Shown piece by piece: positions 51,212 to 63,847 of a stretch of DNA of 64,000 bases; the stretch's first letter is position 1, and each line of letters begins with the position of its first letter. A program made the position numbers and the translations under genes. The stretch lies in the NCBI GenBank assembly GCA_020226215.1, contig CM035233.1, positions 31,952,027 through 32,016,026 on the forward strand, written 5' to 3'. Source of the stretch: Sindora glabra. Lineage: Eukaryota; Streptophyta; Magnoliopsida; Fabales; Fabaceae. The notes beneath the pieces are model-generated. The model had not been told where the DNA came from. It made no database searches and saw only the letters and a list, made by a program, of their open reading frames with translations.

Positions 51212-52011
51212 CTTCTAAGTTCAAATCTTTGTATCTTGGTCGACAATAAAAAAATCTTAGTACCAGAAACACATTGTTTTTCGGAAAATCTATCTTCTCT
51301 CATGCCTCCTGGAAACCTAAAAAATGTTTTAAGTTGAAAAAAGCTACACTAATGTTTGTACATTCACATCCAAACCAAGTCCCTTCATTACAGTCGATTA
51401 AGTTTGCACAAAGCAATTTCTCTTTATTTATTTTTATCAAGTATGAAATTAATTTATATTCGGAATATGAATAATAGATTAATAAACCTTTCCTAATAAG
51501 AAATGCTTTCATAGATCAAAATCAAGATCATTTATCAAATGTGAAAACATTGAAAATATAGAGCAATCTTAATAATTTTGCTTCATAAGAAGCTTTTATT
51601 TATCATGATACTAGAATTTAGTTGAATATTACATATTTATAATATATTTTGATCAAAATGAATCTATTTATAAATCAATTAAAATTATTATTTTAGGCAT
51701 AATTTTAAAATGTTAAAAATTTAATCACAAATAAAGTGAAATTATTTTTACTAAAATAAAGTGAATTCAATTATGGGACAAATTGTTCCCAACAAGAATG
51801 CATAAGTAAAGAATTTTATTATCCTCAAGGAAAAGATAAAGACCGAAGCCTACAAGATGTTCTAATTTTCACATGAAGGTTTAAAAGTAGAACACATTTT
51901 ACCATCAAGATCTGAGCATTGCACTGGTCTTTGAGTATTTACGATGGTAGTTAACTAATTATAGATTGCCTAAAGACAACCCATAAACTTCCCATAAACT
52001 TCCCATAAACT
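51212..52011. other. AT-rich spacer, no gene seen
   Basis: No coding region is supported. A short tandem repeat of CCCATAAACTT (three copies) ends it at about 51980-52012. Confidence 0.6.
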
Positions 52012-52440
52012 TCACCACTTAAGAAAACCCAAAGAACTAAGTTGGCTCTCTATGCATGTGTCTCTATCCCTATTTTTAGAGTAAGAAAATTTTAGTAAGA
52101 CAGAAATTCCTCTCTCACACACATGACCTGAGTAACATAGAATTTCTTCTGTCAGAATCACATGATGCAGGCAAACCTGACAGAGGAAGCAGATGAAGCA
52201 ATGACAGAGTAAGAAGCATGGGGGGCAGATGACAGTCACTCACCGGGCTGCTGCAGAAGAATGGAGAGCAATGCAAGGATTGCCATATTTGAGGTTAATA
52301 ATATCTGAGTGATATGGACAGCAGTGTCCTCGTTCCTGTCCTATGGTGGACATGCTGTGGTTGTTATGACCTTGACATGTTCACTAACTTATTCAGTCAA
52401 TAAAACCCATGTGCCAAAGCCTACAATTTAGGGTCCCCCC
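52012..52440 (-). other. Higher-complexity island, possible two-exon small gene
   Basis: This 430-bp block has balanced base use unlike its flanks. On the - strand an ATG at 52286 opens a hydrophobic start (MAILALLSILLQQPG) that ends at a GTGAGT donor (52243). A CTCTGTCAG acceptor lies 67 bp on, at 52177. The exon then continues for about 50 bp. The start looks like a signal peptide, but I recognise no protein and the putative intron is very short. It may be a pseudogene, a non-coding RNA gene or chance. Confidence 0.25.
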
Positions 52441-52453
52441 CCCCCCCCCGGGG
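52434..52453. repeat. Poly-C tract followed by GGGG
   Basis: About sixteen C residues, then GGGG, in AT-rich surroundings. Its length may be unreliable. Confidence 0.9.
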
Positions 52454-54997
52454 CGTGGATATAAATATGAGTTATTCAGATATAAAAAGTGTACTTTTAT
52501 GTATATCAAATTTATTTATATGTTAAATATTTAATAGTTCACGTTGAATTTTACAATTTTTTTTAAACAAAAAACATTCAATGCTCACAATTTACCAATA
52601 AGGACAATTCATTCATGTATTGAGTTTTACTCAATTCATGATAGAATTGACCTATAAAAAATTCTTAACATACACCACATATTTCACTAAAAAGAGATGG
52701 ATACATAAAATTAAAATGAAGAGACACGTGTATACTTAAAATTAAAACCATTATATGCTTTTGAATTTACCTCTTTCTTAGTGATTTGAAAATTTCCCTT
52801 TAGGAGTACATGAGAATTTCTCTTCTAACATGTTCCATAAAAAATGTAAATTTTTATTCCACTAGGATAGATTCAAAGGCGTGTACAGGGTGACTCTTAG
52901 AAGTATCCATATATATCCATCTTTTAATTTTATGTTTATATTTCTCTTAGTGGAATAAGAGTCATCATTTAGTTAACATTTTTTATAAATAATTGTATGT
53001 AATATCCAAATTCTTGCCGAGACTTCTACACTCAATTGGCATGTTCGGAGCTTATTAATCCCAGTTAGCACCTTTGAATAATACTGGCAGTTGGCAGCGA
53101 AGCTCACGGCAGCCAGTTTCTATATTGCACTTTAGTTCCTTGTTCTTTTTCTTTTTAAAATTACAACTTATTTCTTAGAAAAATTCAATTTTATTTTACG
53201 AGCATTATGTTGAAACAAGCATAGTAATAACGGTACCGGTATATTCCATACTAAATTAAATACAAAATATTCAAAATTTAAATTAATTCCATTGTTCTTA
53301 TCATATCATAAGGCCAGATATCACAAGGTTATTCTTTAGTATTCAAACTAGGGCAACTTTTTGTTTTTATTTAAAATATATAGATAGATTTAGTTTTCAT
53401 AAGTTTTTATTAAATTTAATAAACAAAATTCTATTATGATTGGAAAGCTTGAACAAAAATCAGTCTAAATAGTATAAACTTGCAATTTTTTATAAGCTAT
53501 AAAATTAGACAAGATTTTCACATCTTCAAAGTTATACTTTAGTTGATAGATTCAAAATATTGCACCACTTATTTCAAAATATTAATCTTATAGCCTTTTA
53601 ACATTTTTTTTTACCAATTTATAGTATACTCCAATTAAAATAAATAATTTAAAAAATTATCTACATTTTGTTTAATTCATCTTAATTCTTTAATATAATC
53701 AAATTAATTATCATCCTAACTCTTGAATTCAATTAAATCAATAAATTAATACTAATTATAATTTTTAAAATTAATTACAAGAAAGCTCCATGTATCATTT
53801 AATCGCTAATTTATTGAAAGAGTTTTCAATTTTTTAATAAAATTTATATTTTAATTAATTTGATTTCTCTAAATTCAAAATATATTGCAAAATAACACCA
53901 AAAATGTTATTTCTTTTTTATGTGTAATTTATATAAATATTAATATTTATATGCATAAAAAATGGGATCTAAATGTGAATTGAGAATTGTCAATTAATTA
54001 TAAAATGGTAGGACAGGTTTATAGAGCTCAATTTAATTAATATAAAAAATTTAAAATTCAACTTTGAGTCTCATTCGATATATATACATATAATATTTTC
54101 ATTAATATTTTTAAAGAGTTAGGCTTTGTGATCCCATGATTGTTTTCAAAGTAGGCAGTGGAGGGATTAAAAGATTTTTTGACTTATTTAACTACTACCA
54201 ATAAATTAGTTTAAAGTTGAACGGTTAAGTAAAGAATAGAAAATGATAATTAAATTTGACTTGAATAAAAATTATATCATGTCGGACTAAAATTGTCGTC
54301 CCAACTCTTAATTCAATTCCTTACTGTTTAATTCTGTTACAATTAAAATTGATGTCAATTATCATAATTATATTTGTCACAATTTTAATTTTCCAATTTA
54401 GGCACTTTTATAATTTTATCATATGAGAAAAAAATGTCTTATTGCTGGCTTCTATGTTTTTTTTAAATATATTTATTATTATATTAATTTATTAGTTAAT
54501 TTTGGAGAAACTTTAATTGACTATATCAAGTTCATAAGATTAAGAAATAATAATATAATTTTATAAAATTATGACATTTTAAAATTTCATTTAATTTAAA
54601 TAATAATTAAGAGAGCACAATAAAATCTAATAGATGTATAAAAGCTAAGTTAAAATTGCATGAAAGGCACAAAAATAACATGCTATCAATAATTTTCAAT
54701 TAAAAATTAAAATTTAATTAGATATTTGACAGCAATTTCTTATATTTCTAATCCGTTAATATTGTAAGTGATTTTTATTTAATAACATATAGTTACAGTA
54801 TTGTTGAGAGTTTTTAATTTGAATGTGATTCAATATTTTTCGAAGTTTTTGTACCTTCCTTTAGATCCATGATTCTATAATATCTTGTGGTACTATTTAA
54901 AACTTTATTATTTTTTATGTTTCAAAATATTTATCACAGATGAGTATAGTTAAATTGTATTTAATTATACTAAGATGAAATATGAATATTTTAACTA
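52454..54997. other. AT-rich intergenic DNA, no gene seen
   Basis: It contains a small palindrome ATTGAGTTTTACTCAAT near 52619 and an inverted pair TTATTCCACTA / TAGTGGAATAA at about 52853 and 52957. No supported genes. Confidence 0.6.
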
Positions 54998-56103
54998 TGT
55001 AATAATAATATGGTTTTATACAATACAAATGTTATCTAAATATTATTGGAACATTTAAAGGTTGAGAGTGAGAAATTTTGAAATGTATGTATTAGTTTGA
55101 AATGTATGTATTAGTTTTAGAAAATAACTTTCATACATACATTTGTAAATTTATAAGGACACTTTTTGAAAATTCAGGGTGTGAGAAATTTATACATACA
55201 TAAGTGAATATATGCATATTTATAATTAAATAAATTGGTTCTTTTGATATCTATAGAGAAATAAAATATTTAAGTTGATATTTTAAATTTTAATTAAAAA
55301 GAGGGAGTCTTACAAAATATAAAGCTTTAAAATAAAAATAAAAGGCTAAGATTGAATTGAATAGAAATTAGAGGGTGAGATTAAAAAGGAAACTTCAACT
55401 TATGGCATGCAAGAAGCACTAAATTAGAGTCCATCGCTCCCTTGTCTTTTTCTTTTCCCTCTCCCCCTCTCTTTCCCTTACTCGGTTAGCTCTCTTTCTT
55501 TTTATTTTTTCAGACAATATCTCTGTCTCTCTTTTCTTTCTTCTTTTTCTCTTTTCTCTCTAAAACTTTTTTGCTGCAGTTACTTTAGATGGAGTTATTG
55601 TTACCGATGGTGGCTAGTGCTATAAGTGGCTCCTCTTCTGTGACGTCCAGCTAACTATGTGCATTAAGAGCTACGGATTGGAGTAGAGATGGTGACATGA
55701 AGTGTTGGAAGTCTCCTCCATTTTTATGGTGCAAGCTACTTCATTTCTAGCCATCATTCCTTTTTGGCCAACCACTATTGCTGGTGGCATGCTAAATGGT
55801 CGTGGGATATGGTGTTAGTTCTATAGTAAAAAGCTATTGGTCTCTCTGTGATCCATTGTGTCCTGTGTTGTTTCACTGCTGGTAAATTACTGATAACCCC
55901 TTGAACTGTGGTGAGTGTTTTTATAGAAAAAGCCCTCATTTTTATGATAATTTAGATTAATGCAAAGAAACCCATTTATACATGTTTGAAAATGTATGAT
56001 GATATGTCTGAAAATGAATACATATAAATTTTATGCTATAAAGTGATCAAATGACACGAGTAGAATTATTCTAGAATATCATACTATAATATTTTAATAA
56101 TGG

Positions 56104-56104
<1 letters not shown>

Positions 56105-56169
<65 letters not shown>
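56105..56169. repeat. (TA)n microsatellite
   Basis: About 64 bp of TA repeat with one interruption, inside the solo LTR. Confidence 0.95.
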
Positions 56170-56171
<2 letters not shown>

Positions 56172-58252
56172 TAACCCATATTGTGAGCAATTTTAAATAC
56201 ATGATGGTAGGTCTTGAAAATAAGTTTTTTGCACTATGGATTGCTAGTGTGACATGATAGGAGTATATCTAGAGAGCTATGTTTTAATTCCTAAATTATT
56301 CAAGGATATTTCAGAGAGACCCTATTTTATCATTATATTTTGGTTACTTGCCATGGAATTAGTAAAATAAGAATTTTATGTTCAAGAATATTATATTAGT
56401 ATATTTAAATCATAATTATATCATTAAAATATAATATATTGATATTTTGAGTTCAATTTGGAAAGTCCCAAATAAATGTGATTTTCTTGTTCTTTAAAGA
56501 AAGTTAAAAATACAAAGAAATGAGTATATAGTTTTATTCATTGATGTGATTAGAGCTTCTCTAAGGCTTAAAATCCTAATATTATGGTCATTTTGTACTT
56601 TGATTTAGAAAACCTATTGTTATAAGAATTTTTTATATTTCAATTATTAACTTGAAAAATAAAGAAAGTGAGGATCTAAGATGATTAAGTAGCATAAAAT
56701 TAGCTTTCTTAGAGCTTTAAATTGTAATATTTTTACCTGTATAAGTTTGATTTAGGATTGTTATATAGTAGCATATTTTGATTTCAAGAGATAACCTTTG
56801 AAAGGCAAAGAAGTTAATGATTTAGATTGTTAGTCTATCATCATATGAAAATGGAAGTGAGATAACTAGAAAAGAAAATAAGGAATGCTTACTTATTTAT
56901 AAATAAATTACATTTATAAATTTTGAAATAAGAAGAAATGGAAGATAAAAGTGAGATACTTGGAGATCTTTAAAGTGGATGGATACTACCAAGTGAGTAT
57001 ATATCTTCCCTAAATAAATATTATAATATAATTTGGTTTGTATGACATATATATAATCTTTCTTATAAATGGTACAAATTATATATACATCCACTCATAA
57101 AACATTAAAGGAATAATTATGTATTATAGATTAGTATTGACTTATCATCATAGTCATGCATGAATAATATGAAAATTATGTCTAGATAAGGTAATGGTTA
57201 TTTGTTTGAGTGATTGTGGATTTACCATATATAGAAGGCATGATAGTGTCATTATTGATTATTGATTGATTGTGATGGAATTACAATGGTAAATGATATA
57301 ATTTGTATTATGATTGAGTTTATATCATTATGTGCATGTTAGAAAGTGTAGTATGATCTTTGTGGCCAAGCAAGAGGGTATGGTGGTGCTACTATATATA
57401 ATATTATGTGTTTAGATTTATCTTATAACGATGAATAACTGATTTATGTTGAAATTATTTTGAAATTATGATTTATAGTATAAAGTGAATTATGTCATAA
57501 GTGGCATTAGAAATTGAGCAATATGATGCAGGCAATTATGTAAAAATCAGATAAAAATTTATAGTAAAAAGGTGGATAGGGTATAAGGTTGGCTTGAGAG
57601 AAATAAGGATGGAAAAACAAATAAGATATAAGGTGGACCCAAGAGTCAAAAGATGGATGTATGTATATTTATTATAAATTGTTATGTATTGTCATGTGAT
57701 ATTGAAATCTATTTTTGATTAGATATTATTGTTTGATATCATTATAAAGACTTGATGTGCTTCAGCCCTATTGGCTATATGTAATATAATGATTACTCAA
57801 AATGGGTTATGTATATGATGGTATTGATATTATGTAAAATGAATGGCTAAGATTATTGCGACTTATGATGTAACATAGGAAATTTGAGTTATGTACAGGT
57901 AGACACATTGTCTCAAGATTTAGCCTTGTGTATAGAAATTCAAGAATTGGTTTATAGTTATTTTCTAATTTAATAACTAATTAGCATATGACTATGTTTT
58001 TATAATTATGTCACATATGATTATGGTAGATATATGCTCATTAAGTTCTTATAACTCATTCTATTTTATTTTTAATATTTTTAGGTTAAGATAAATGTAT
58101 TTGAACTTTTATGCATTTATGGAGAATTAAAGACAAACTAGTTGAAGGGTTTTGAGAGTTGGATTACGATCAGAATAGAGATTAAGATTATGTTAATTTG
58201 GTACTTGATTTGTTAAATCATTTATCTATATACATGTTTTAATATTGTGTAG

Positions 58253-58255
<3 letters not shown>

Positions 58256-58292
<37 letters not shown>
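58256..58292. repeat. (TA)n microsatellite
   Basis: About 36 bp of TA repeat inside the solo LTR. Confidence 0.95.
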
Positions 58293-58295
<3 letters not shown>

Positions 58296-58530
58296 TTACT
58301 ATTGTATTTGAAAAATCTACAAGTTTTGTGATTTAAGGCTTATAACCCTTAAAAAGTGTTTGAAAATAGGAAAAAATTTATCTATTTTTTTATATAATTT
58401 AAAATAAATTTTGAGTCATTAAGAAAATAGGAAGATTGCCATTGAGTAGAATCATGCTAAATATTGTTGAAACTAGTGAAAATCGGGTATTGGAATTCAC
58501 TCCGATCATGATTGAGTTTAGGTCATGATA

Positions 58531-60324
58531 GATTCAATTTGAAGTCCTTGCGTGTATGTTAGTAATTTAATTGCTTCTATTATTATAAAAAAATAGTTAT
58601 AATATTAAACATTTTAAGATTTAGAAAATTAAAATTAAAATAATTATTTGATATAGTAAATTTATTGATAGTGGGACATTTTTTATATATTTATAAATAA
58701 TATAAATAAATAATAACTTAAATTTTAAGTTTTTTTTTAAAGTTTTCTAATAACAAATAAAGTCTTTCTTCATTAATCTTGAACGATTCATCCTTTTAAT
58801 TTTGAATTTTTATCGAATATTTTAATTTATTTGAGAAATTTTTAATTGTTTAGTAGATATATAAATTATGTATCCGTTATGATAAAAATTGAAATAAATA
58901 TAAGGAATGATTAAGATAAATACAAAATTTTTTAATAATTAATTTTTCAACTAACATCTTTTACATTTATCTTGATTTGTCACTAATTAATTAGGAATTT
59001 CTCAATTTACTTTAGGCTTTGCTAGTTCAGTTGCAATATGAAGGCTTTCTTTGTAATTATTGTCTTTTTACACTCTAATTTGCAAATCAAAGCAACTATC
59101 TACTAGTGCTCCAAGTGGCTGGTGATTACAAGATAGCTGGCCTTTCTTGTCACTTTCTACCCTTATGATATTTGTGGTTTTCCAAGCATTATATGTCCAA
59201 GGTTTATTGTAATTACAAGATGGAAGTCCCGACCATTCTTCATAGTTTTCAGCTTGAATATTAACTAATTTAACTAATTTTTTGTAAACATCATGTATTT
59301 ATCTAATTTTACAATGCACCTTTATTTTATATAGATATACTTGCATATAATGTTCATGTTGTTCGATAACACCACATTAAGTTGTTTTTACTGATCTAAA
59401 ATGGCATGCTTTTAAGATTATCAATGAGTGGAGTGAGCTTCTGAATAGTTTGAAGTTTGAATTAACTTTTACATCATATAGTTATATATTATGACTTGAT
59501 ATATGATTGAAATATATTAGTTCTTCTAATAAATTACTCAAAGCTTAATATGCTATCTCTTAATTATTTAATATAGGAGTATTTTTGCACCAAAAGAATA
59601 ATCCGTTACCCTAACTTTGTTAATATATTAATAGTTTTAAAGATCTTTTATCTCTTTATAAATAAAAAATTAACACTTACTTATATGGAATACATCCCTC
59701 TAAAATAAAATAATTATCTAGTTAACTAACTCTATACTCACTTATTATATATGTACATATTTTCCTTTTTACATACACTACTTGCTGCATCATACATGAC
59801 TATGCAAAATCACAAAAGTATTTGTAAATGAAATATTATACAAAATTTTGTATAAAAAGTATTTTTGCATGAAAAATATTAAATAATCATATAAGCTTAT
59901 GAGTTATTAGGTGTCAGCTCAAAAAATTAACTCATGTATAAATAAGGTACCAATTTATAGAGAGCTAAAAAGTGATCAAGTCAAATTTAATTTAACTTAA
60001 TTTGATTCATTTCGTTTTCAAACTTAAACAAATTTTAGATTTTTTTTTCAAAATCCATGTATCTAGAAGTTAATCTAATCGCCAAATTGAAAAGAAGAAT
60101 GAAACAAAGATAGTAAAAGATATTTTTACAATTTCAATTTATTTTAAAGGAAGTCTATGTCATTTGCTCTAAGAAAAACAATGATTCTATCATTTCGCCA
60201 TACTTTGCTTATGTGTTAATAGGGATAAGAAGCATTGTGTTAATCAAGATACATGTTTTTATAATAAAGGCTCTTAGATTTCAAAGTCCAAGCAAACATA
60301 ACATTGATTATATTACATTGGAAT
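58531..60324. other. AT-rich DNA around the ectodomain fragment
   Basis: Apart from the fragment at 59038-59260, no genes or clear repeats are supported. Confidence 0.55.
59038..59260 (+). pseudogene. Possible receptor-kinase ectodomain fragment
   Basis: An ATG at 59038 opens a signal-peptide-like start (MKAFFVIIVFLHSN), then stops appear. Further on, the frame reads a YPYDICGFPSIIC segment that resembles the YPF...CGYP...C pattern of the galacturonan-binding (GUB_WAK-like) domain of plant LRK10-like kinases. The fragment is only about 200 bp and broken. No kinase domain follows. The identification is tentative. Confidence 0.3.
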
Positions 60325-60861
60325 TAGAGGTAGCAATTTTTGACACAATATAATAATTTGACATAAATACGAAATTTTTATATGGGTTCAAATTAAGTTT
60401 ATACCAGCTCAGGTTGTAAATAAATTATCTTTTTAATATAAATAATAAATGGATCGAGTTAGGATTATAAATAGATTTCCATGTTACTCCATTTAAAATT
60501 TTTTATTAAATTTTAAAAAATATCATTTGAAAAATTATTAATAATTAAATTATAAATAGTTATATATAATAAATATATAAAATTTATGTTTTAATAAATG
60601 GTAATAAAAGTTCAAAAAAAGTATTGTATTAATGATTAAAAATATTTTTATGAAAAATAATAAGTAATTTAATTTAATAAATAATTTTATAAATTTTGTT
60701 AATTGAAATTATTAAATGAATTAAATAAGTTGACCTAACATGACACATTTAATAAATAAATTATTCCGATTCGGATTAAGTTGAGGTTGAGCTTATTGGA
60801 ATTGTTACTAGTTTTTGATATATTATGAAATTGACATGTAAACACGAATTGCCACCTCCTA
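60325..60861. mobile_element. hAT-type MITE, copy 3
   Basis: The ends TAGAGGTAGCAATTTTTGAC and, inverted, TAGGAGGTGGCAATTCGTG are terminal inverted repeats of the same family as copies at 11679 and 35986. The interior shares the AT-rich core with TTAATAAATAA and ATATATAATAAATATA stretches. Its 8-bp flanks do not match well, so it is older or slightly misplaced. Confidence 0.65.
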
Positions 60862-61547
60862 TTTAGGGATCATAAGTGTGACTCTGGTAAGGCAACCAAA
60901 ATGCCAAGAATTAGTGGTTTTGGAACCAAGGTTTTATATTTTTAGAGAATGAAGTATGGTTTCTTTAGTAAAGAATTTATTAACTGACTTTTGAATCTAT
61001 TTATTTTATCTAAAGACATTTTTAGTTAAAAAATCTCGTTCGTTCTAATATAAATAAAGGATTTCTATACCATTGTGCACTCTATAGTTGACAAACTAAT
61101 GTATGAGTGTCCTAGGATTAAAAAAAACTTATTTAAAAAGTGGATATTACTTATTGTCGTGCTTTTTTTATGAAATATTGAACAAATAAAATATTTACTT
61201 TCATCTTAATATTTTACAAATTTAAGCATAAATAAATAAAATTATTCCTTTAAAAAATATTTTCTATCAAAACAAATAAAACCTTTATCAAAGAAGAAAG
61301 AGGACAAGAAAATGTCTCTTAATATAGCCAATTTGCAAGCTAAGAAACTAAAAAAGTGGTGAATAATGCTTGTTTATTCTTAAAACAACTTTGCTAAAGG
61401 ACACCATTCCTAGTTATTGTAGTACATTTATATCCTGATGTATTTTAGAATTGTCTTAAGCCATGAAAATGCAAATAATTCCAATTCTTATCATGTAATA
61501 TGGTCAATTTTCACCTAAACATAGAATAATCTATTTCATACATTTAT
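60862..61547. other. AT-rich spacer, no gene seen
   Basis: Lies downstream of the glycosyltransferase relic. Nothing further is supported. Confidence 0.6.
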
Positions 61548-62418
61548 CTAATCAATAAAATTCTTGAAATTCTTATAAGATTCACTACCTAGTGTGATAC
61601 TATTCATGGCTTTTTCTTTAAGCTCCAAAGCTTATGCTTTAAATTTCTCATCGTGTAGCAATTTGTTAATCTTATACACTATCTCTCCTTTGTTAATAAT
61701 GCCATCTTCATTCTTGTCAAATCTTAATCTCATTTTCTAAACATCACATATGTAGCTCTCATTATAGAACTGGTCAATAAAGTAAGGCCAACAAAGAAAT
61801 AGGACCCCACAAATTACTCCTTCCATGGTAGAATTCCAACCATAATGACTTAAGAAGCAAGCAACTAATGGATGACTTAGAACTTTTTATTAAGGCACCT
61901 AGGTAACCACCTTCCTATAAGGAGAAACTCGAGTTTCGAATTCTTATAGGAAGGGATGATTTTCTTCATTGTTGATATTTGGTCTTACCACTCATAAAAA
62001 TGGCATATTAGAGTTTTCAAGGCCTAGTGCCAATGCTTGCAATTGATTTTGGTCAAATTTTGTTATACTGCCAAATGCAACATATATAATTGATTAAGGT
62101 GGTTGTTGATTAAGCCAATTTAAATAGTTTAAGTCTTTTGGCCAAAAGTTTCCAACTAAATGTCCAACTTGACTAATTACTCAAATAAGTCAAATATGCA
62201 AGATTTTTAGAGCTAAAGAAAACCTGTAGGCTCAAGATCATAACTTGAGTTGCATATTACCCAATTTGCATCCTTAGCATGCTTGTTATTTCATGTGATA
62301 AAGTTGAAAATAATTTTTTGTATGGTAAGGTCTCCTATATAAGTCTAGGTAAAATGTGATATCCTTATAGGTGGCATCATTGGTGACAATTCAATAAGCT
62401 AATCTTTTGTTAGAATTC
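61548..62418 (-). pseudogene. UGT83A-like UDP-glycosyltransferase, exon 2 relic
   Basis: The - strand reads the C-terminal half of a family-1 plant glycosyltransferase. After an acceptor-like TTGTTATAG it gives a VICNSSYDLEP segment, then WPKDLNYLNWL, YVAFGS, and a PSPG box whose HPLVACFLSHYGWNSTMEG (61874-61818) binds the UDP-sugar in active enzymes. FLCWPYFIDQFYNESYICDV and a KEKAMNS-like end follow, with a stop at 61550. The PSPG motif has Tyr where Cys is usual, and its start is damaged. Several stops and frame changes break the gene, and the N-terminal exon was not found upstream. It resembles UGT83A1-type enzymes. A perfect 12-bp inverted repeat, CCTTCCTATAAG / CTTATAGGAAGG, lies in it near 61912-61965. 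Confidence 0.8.
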
Positions 62419-63035
62419 CTATAACAAAAAAATTCAGATAAATAATAGTTAGTGTGTTGTATGGAAACATTTATTTATGGTAATGACAACAAGGTAAATT
62501 TGGATAAACTTGATCCATACTTGCAACTTCAAACCTATTAGAAACTTAGATCAATTAAGGACCCAATAAGGCTCCATCTAAAGATCCAAACCCAATTTGA
62601 ATAAGGAAAATACAATTATGAAATTTTCTTTTTTCTAGTTAAAAAAGAAAATTATTAAATTATTTTATAGAGCATTTATCTAAATGGGTTTAATGTGATA
62701 GTCCAAAGAAATATGAAACTTCTTAAATATTTAATGGTTAAACCTAGACCTTAAGTAGTACGTATAATTTGCCTTTAATCCATTGATTTAGGTAAAAAAA
62801 TCATTAGATTTGGATATAATTGGCATCTCTACTTATTTGTTAGAAGAATGCCACTTGCACGCATAATTTTCTCATATTACTCTTATATTTGTACTCATGG
62901 CATAATCTGGTCAAACTAACCTCACACAACTAATCCCTCCATATCCCTTAAATCAACATATATACAACATACACTTAGTTTACCTAGCCATGTTAGAATA
63001 ACTTCATGATCTAATTGAATGCTAATAAGACTAGT
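62419..63035. other. Region upstream of the UGT relic, no N-terminal exon found
   Basis: It may be the intron of the former gene. No glycosyltransferase acceptor-domain sequence was recognised here. Confidence 0.5.
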
Positions 63036-63327
63036 AATATGTTTGAGAATTATGAGGATAAAATCATAGAAGGCAATAAGAGAGAATGGAAAGAAAGGAA
63101 AGGGAGGAGAATGAATGATTAATTTATAATTTTCTTTCCCCTTATTTGGATATTTGGAAAAACTTCCAAATTGAAAGAACACAAAATAGTTAGTAGTATA
63201 GAATCTTGGAAAACTTTGAAGGATTAATTGTAAAATTCCAATACCTTTCCCTCCTTAATCAAAACTCCAAGTCATAATCTCCTCATCTCTTTCCTTTCTT
63301 TCCATTCTTCTCCATCCAAACATACCA
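63036..63327. mobile_element. Foldback/MITE-like inverted repeat (~290 bp)
   Basis: The left arm (about 63036-63114), with GAGAATGGAAAGAAAGGAAA, is complementary to the right arm (about 63245-63327), with TTTCCTTTCTTTCCATTCTTC and an end CCATCCAAACATACC matching the left ATATGTTTGAG. No coding potential. Confidence 0.65.
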
Positions 63328-63337
63328 TACTTGAGAT

Positions 63338-63532
63338 TGCTGGGAATGAATGGCCTGAGAAAATCATCCCAGCATTGGTCCTTTATATAGTAGAATTACA
63401 ATCAATACATTTTAATGCTAATAAATAAAATCCCTAGAATTAGGCCTAAATATTTGTTAATTTATTCTAATTACTAACTAATTATAGCATAGATAGTTAA
63501 TACAAATCAATTACATTTATTAATATTTAACA
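63338..63532 (-). repeat. 3' LTR of a Copia element (195 bp)
   Basis: On the - strand it starts TGTTAAATATTAAT and ends CCCAGCA, directly after a purine tract (TTGAGAGTGAG) that fits a polypurine tract. Confidence 0.7.
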
Positions 63533-63847
63533 CTCACTCTCAAGTTGGAGTATATATAATCATATGCACCAAACTTATCACATATATAGCTTATTCTTGG
63601 GCCTTAGAAGGACTTTGTGAGCATATTAGTTAATCAATCATTAGAGTTTATAAAAACTATAATAATTTTCTTTGCAACAACTTTCTCTCTTACAAAGTAG
63701 CAATTAATTTCAATATGTTTAGTTCTTTCATGAAAAATAAGTTAGATATAACATGCGAGGCTGCCTGATTGTCATATACAAGTTCTAAAGGACCAAGCGT
63801 ATAAAGTTTTAACTCTTGTAATAATTGTTTTAACTATATGAGTTCAT
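63533..63847 (-). pseudogene. Copia polyprotein, RNase H end
   Basis: The - strand gives the last part of a Copia RNase H: YDNQAASHV with the catalytic-type Asp, a KHIEI/CYFVRE-like stretch, and a TNMLTKS / GPRISYICDKFG segment that ends just before the 3' LTR. Frame shifts and a stop break it. The upstream part is cut off by the LTR that starts at 63848. Confidence 0.75.

Larger units (their letters stand above)
54998..58530 (-). mobile_element. Gypsy-type solo LTR, inverted copy of the 10-13 kb family
   Basis: Read on the - strand it starts TATCATGACCTAAACTC (TG changed to TA), aligning with TGTCATAACCTAATCTC at 10111. Further matches are GACTCAAAATTTA, CACCATACCCTCTTGC and CTATAGAACT blocks in the same order. 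The pyrimidine tract at 55434-55566 matches the GAGAGAGAGG region of the first copy. The end near 54998 (inverted ATTATTATTACA) is less certain and no target duplication is clear. No coding sequence lies inside. Confidence 0.65.

Noticed and set aside
52130..52190. TGACAGAAGA on the - strand, recalling the start of miR156
   Set aside because: Only about ten bases agree, and the local foldback does not have the arrangement of a miR156 precursor.
52012..52239. 75-residue Cys-rich - strand frame
   Set aside because: It overlaps the putative short intron, starts with no supporting context, and has no recognisable domain.
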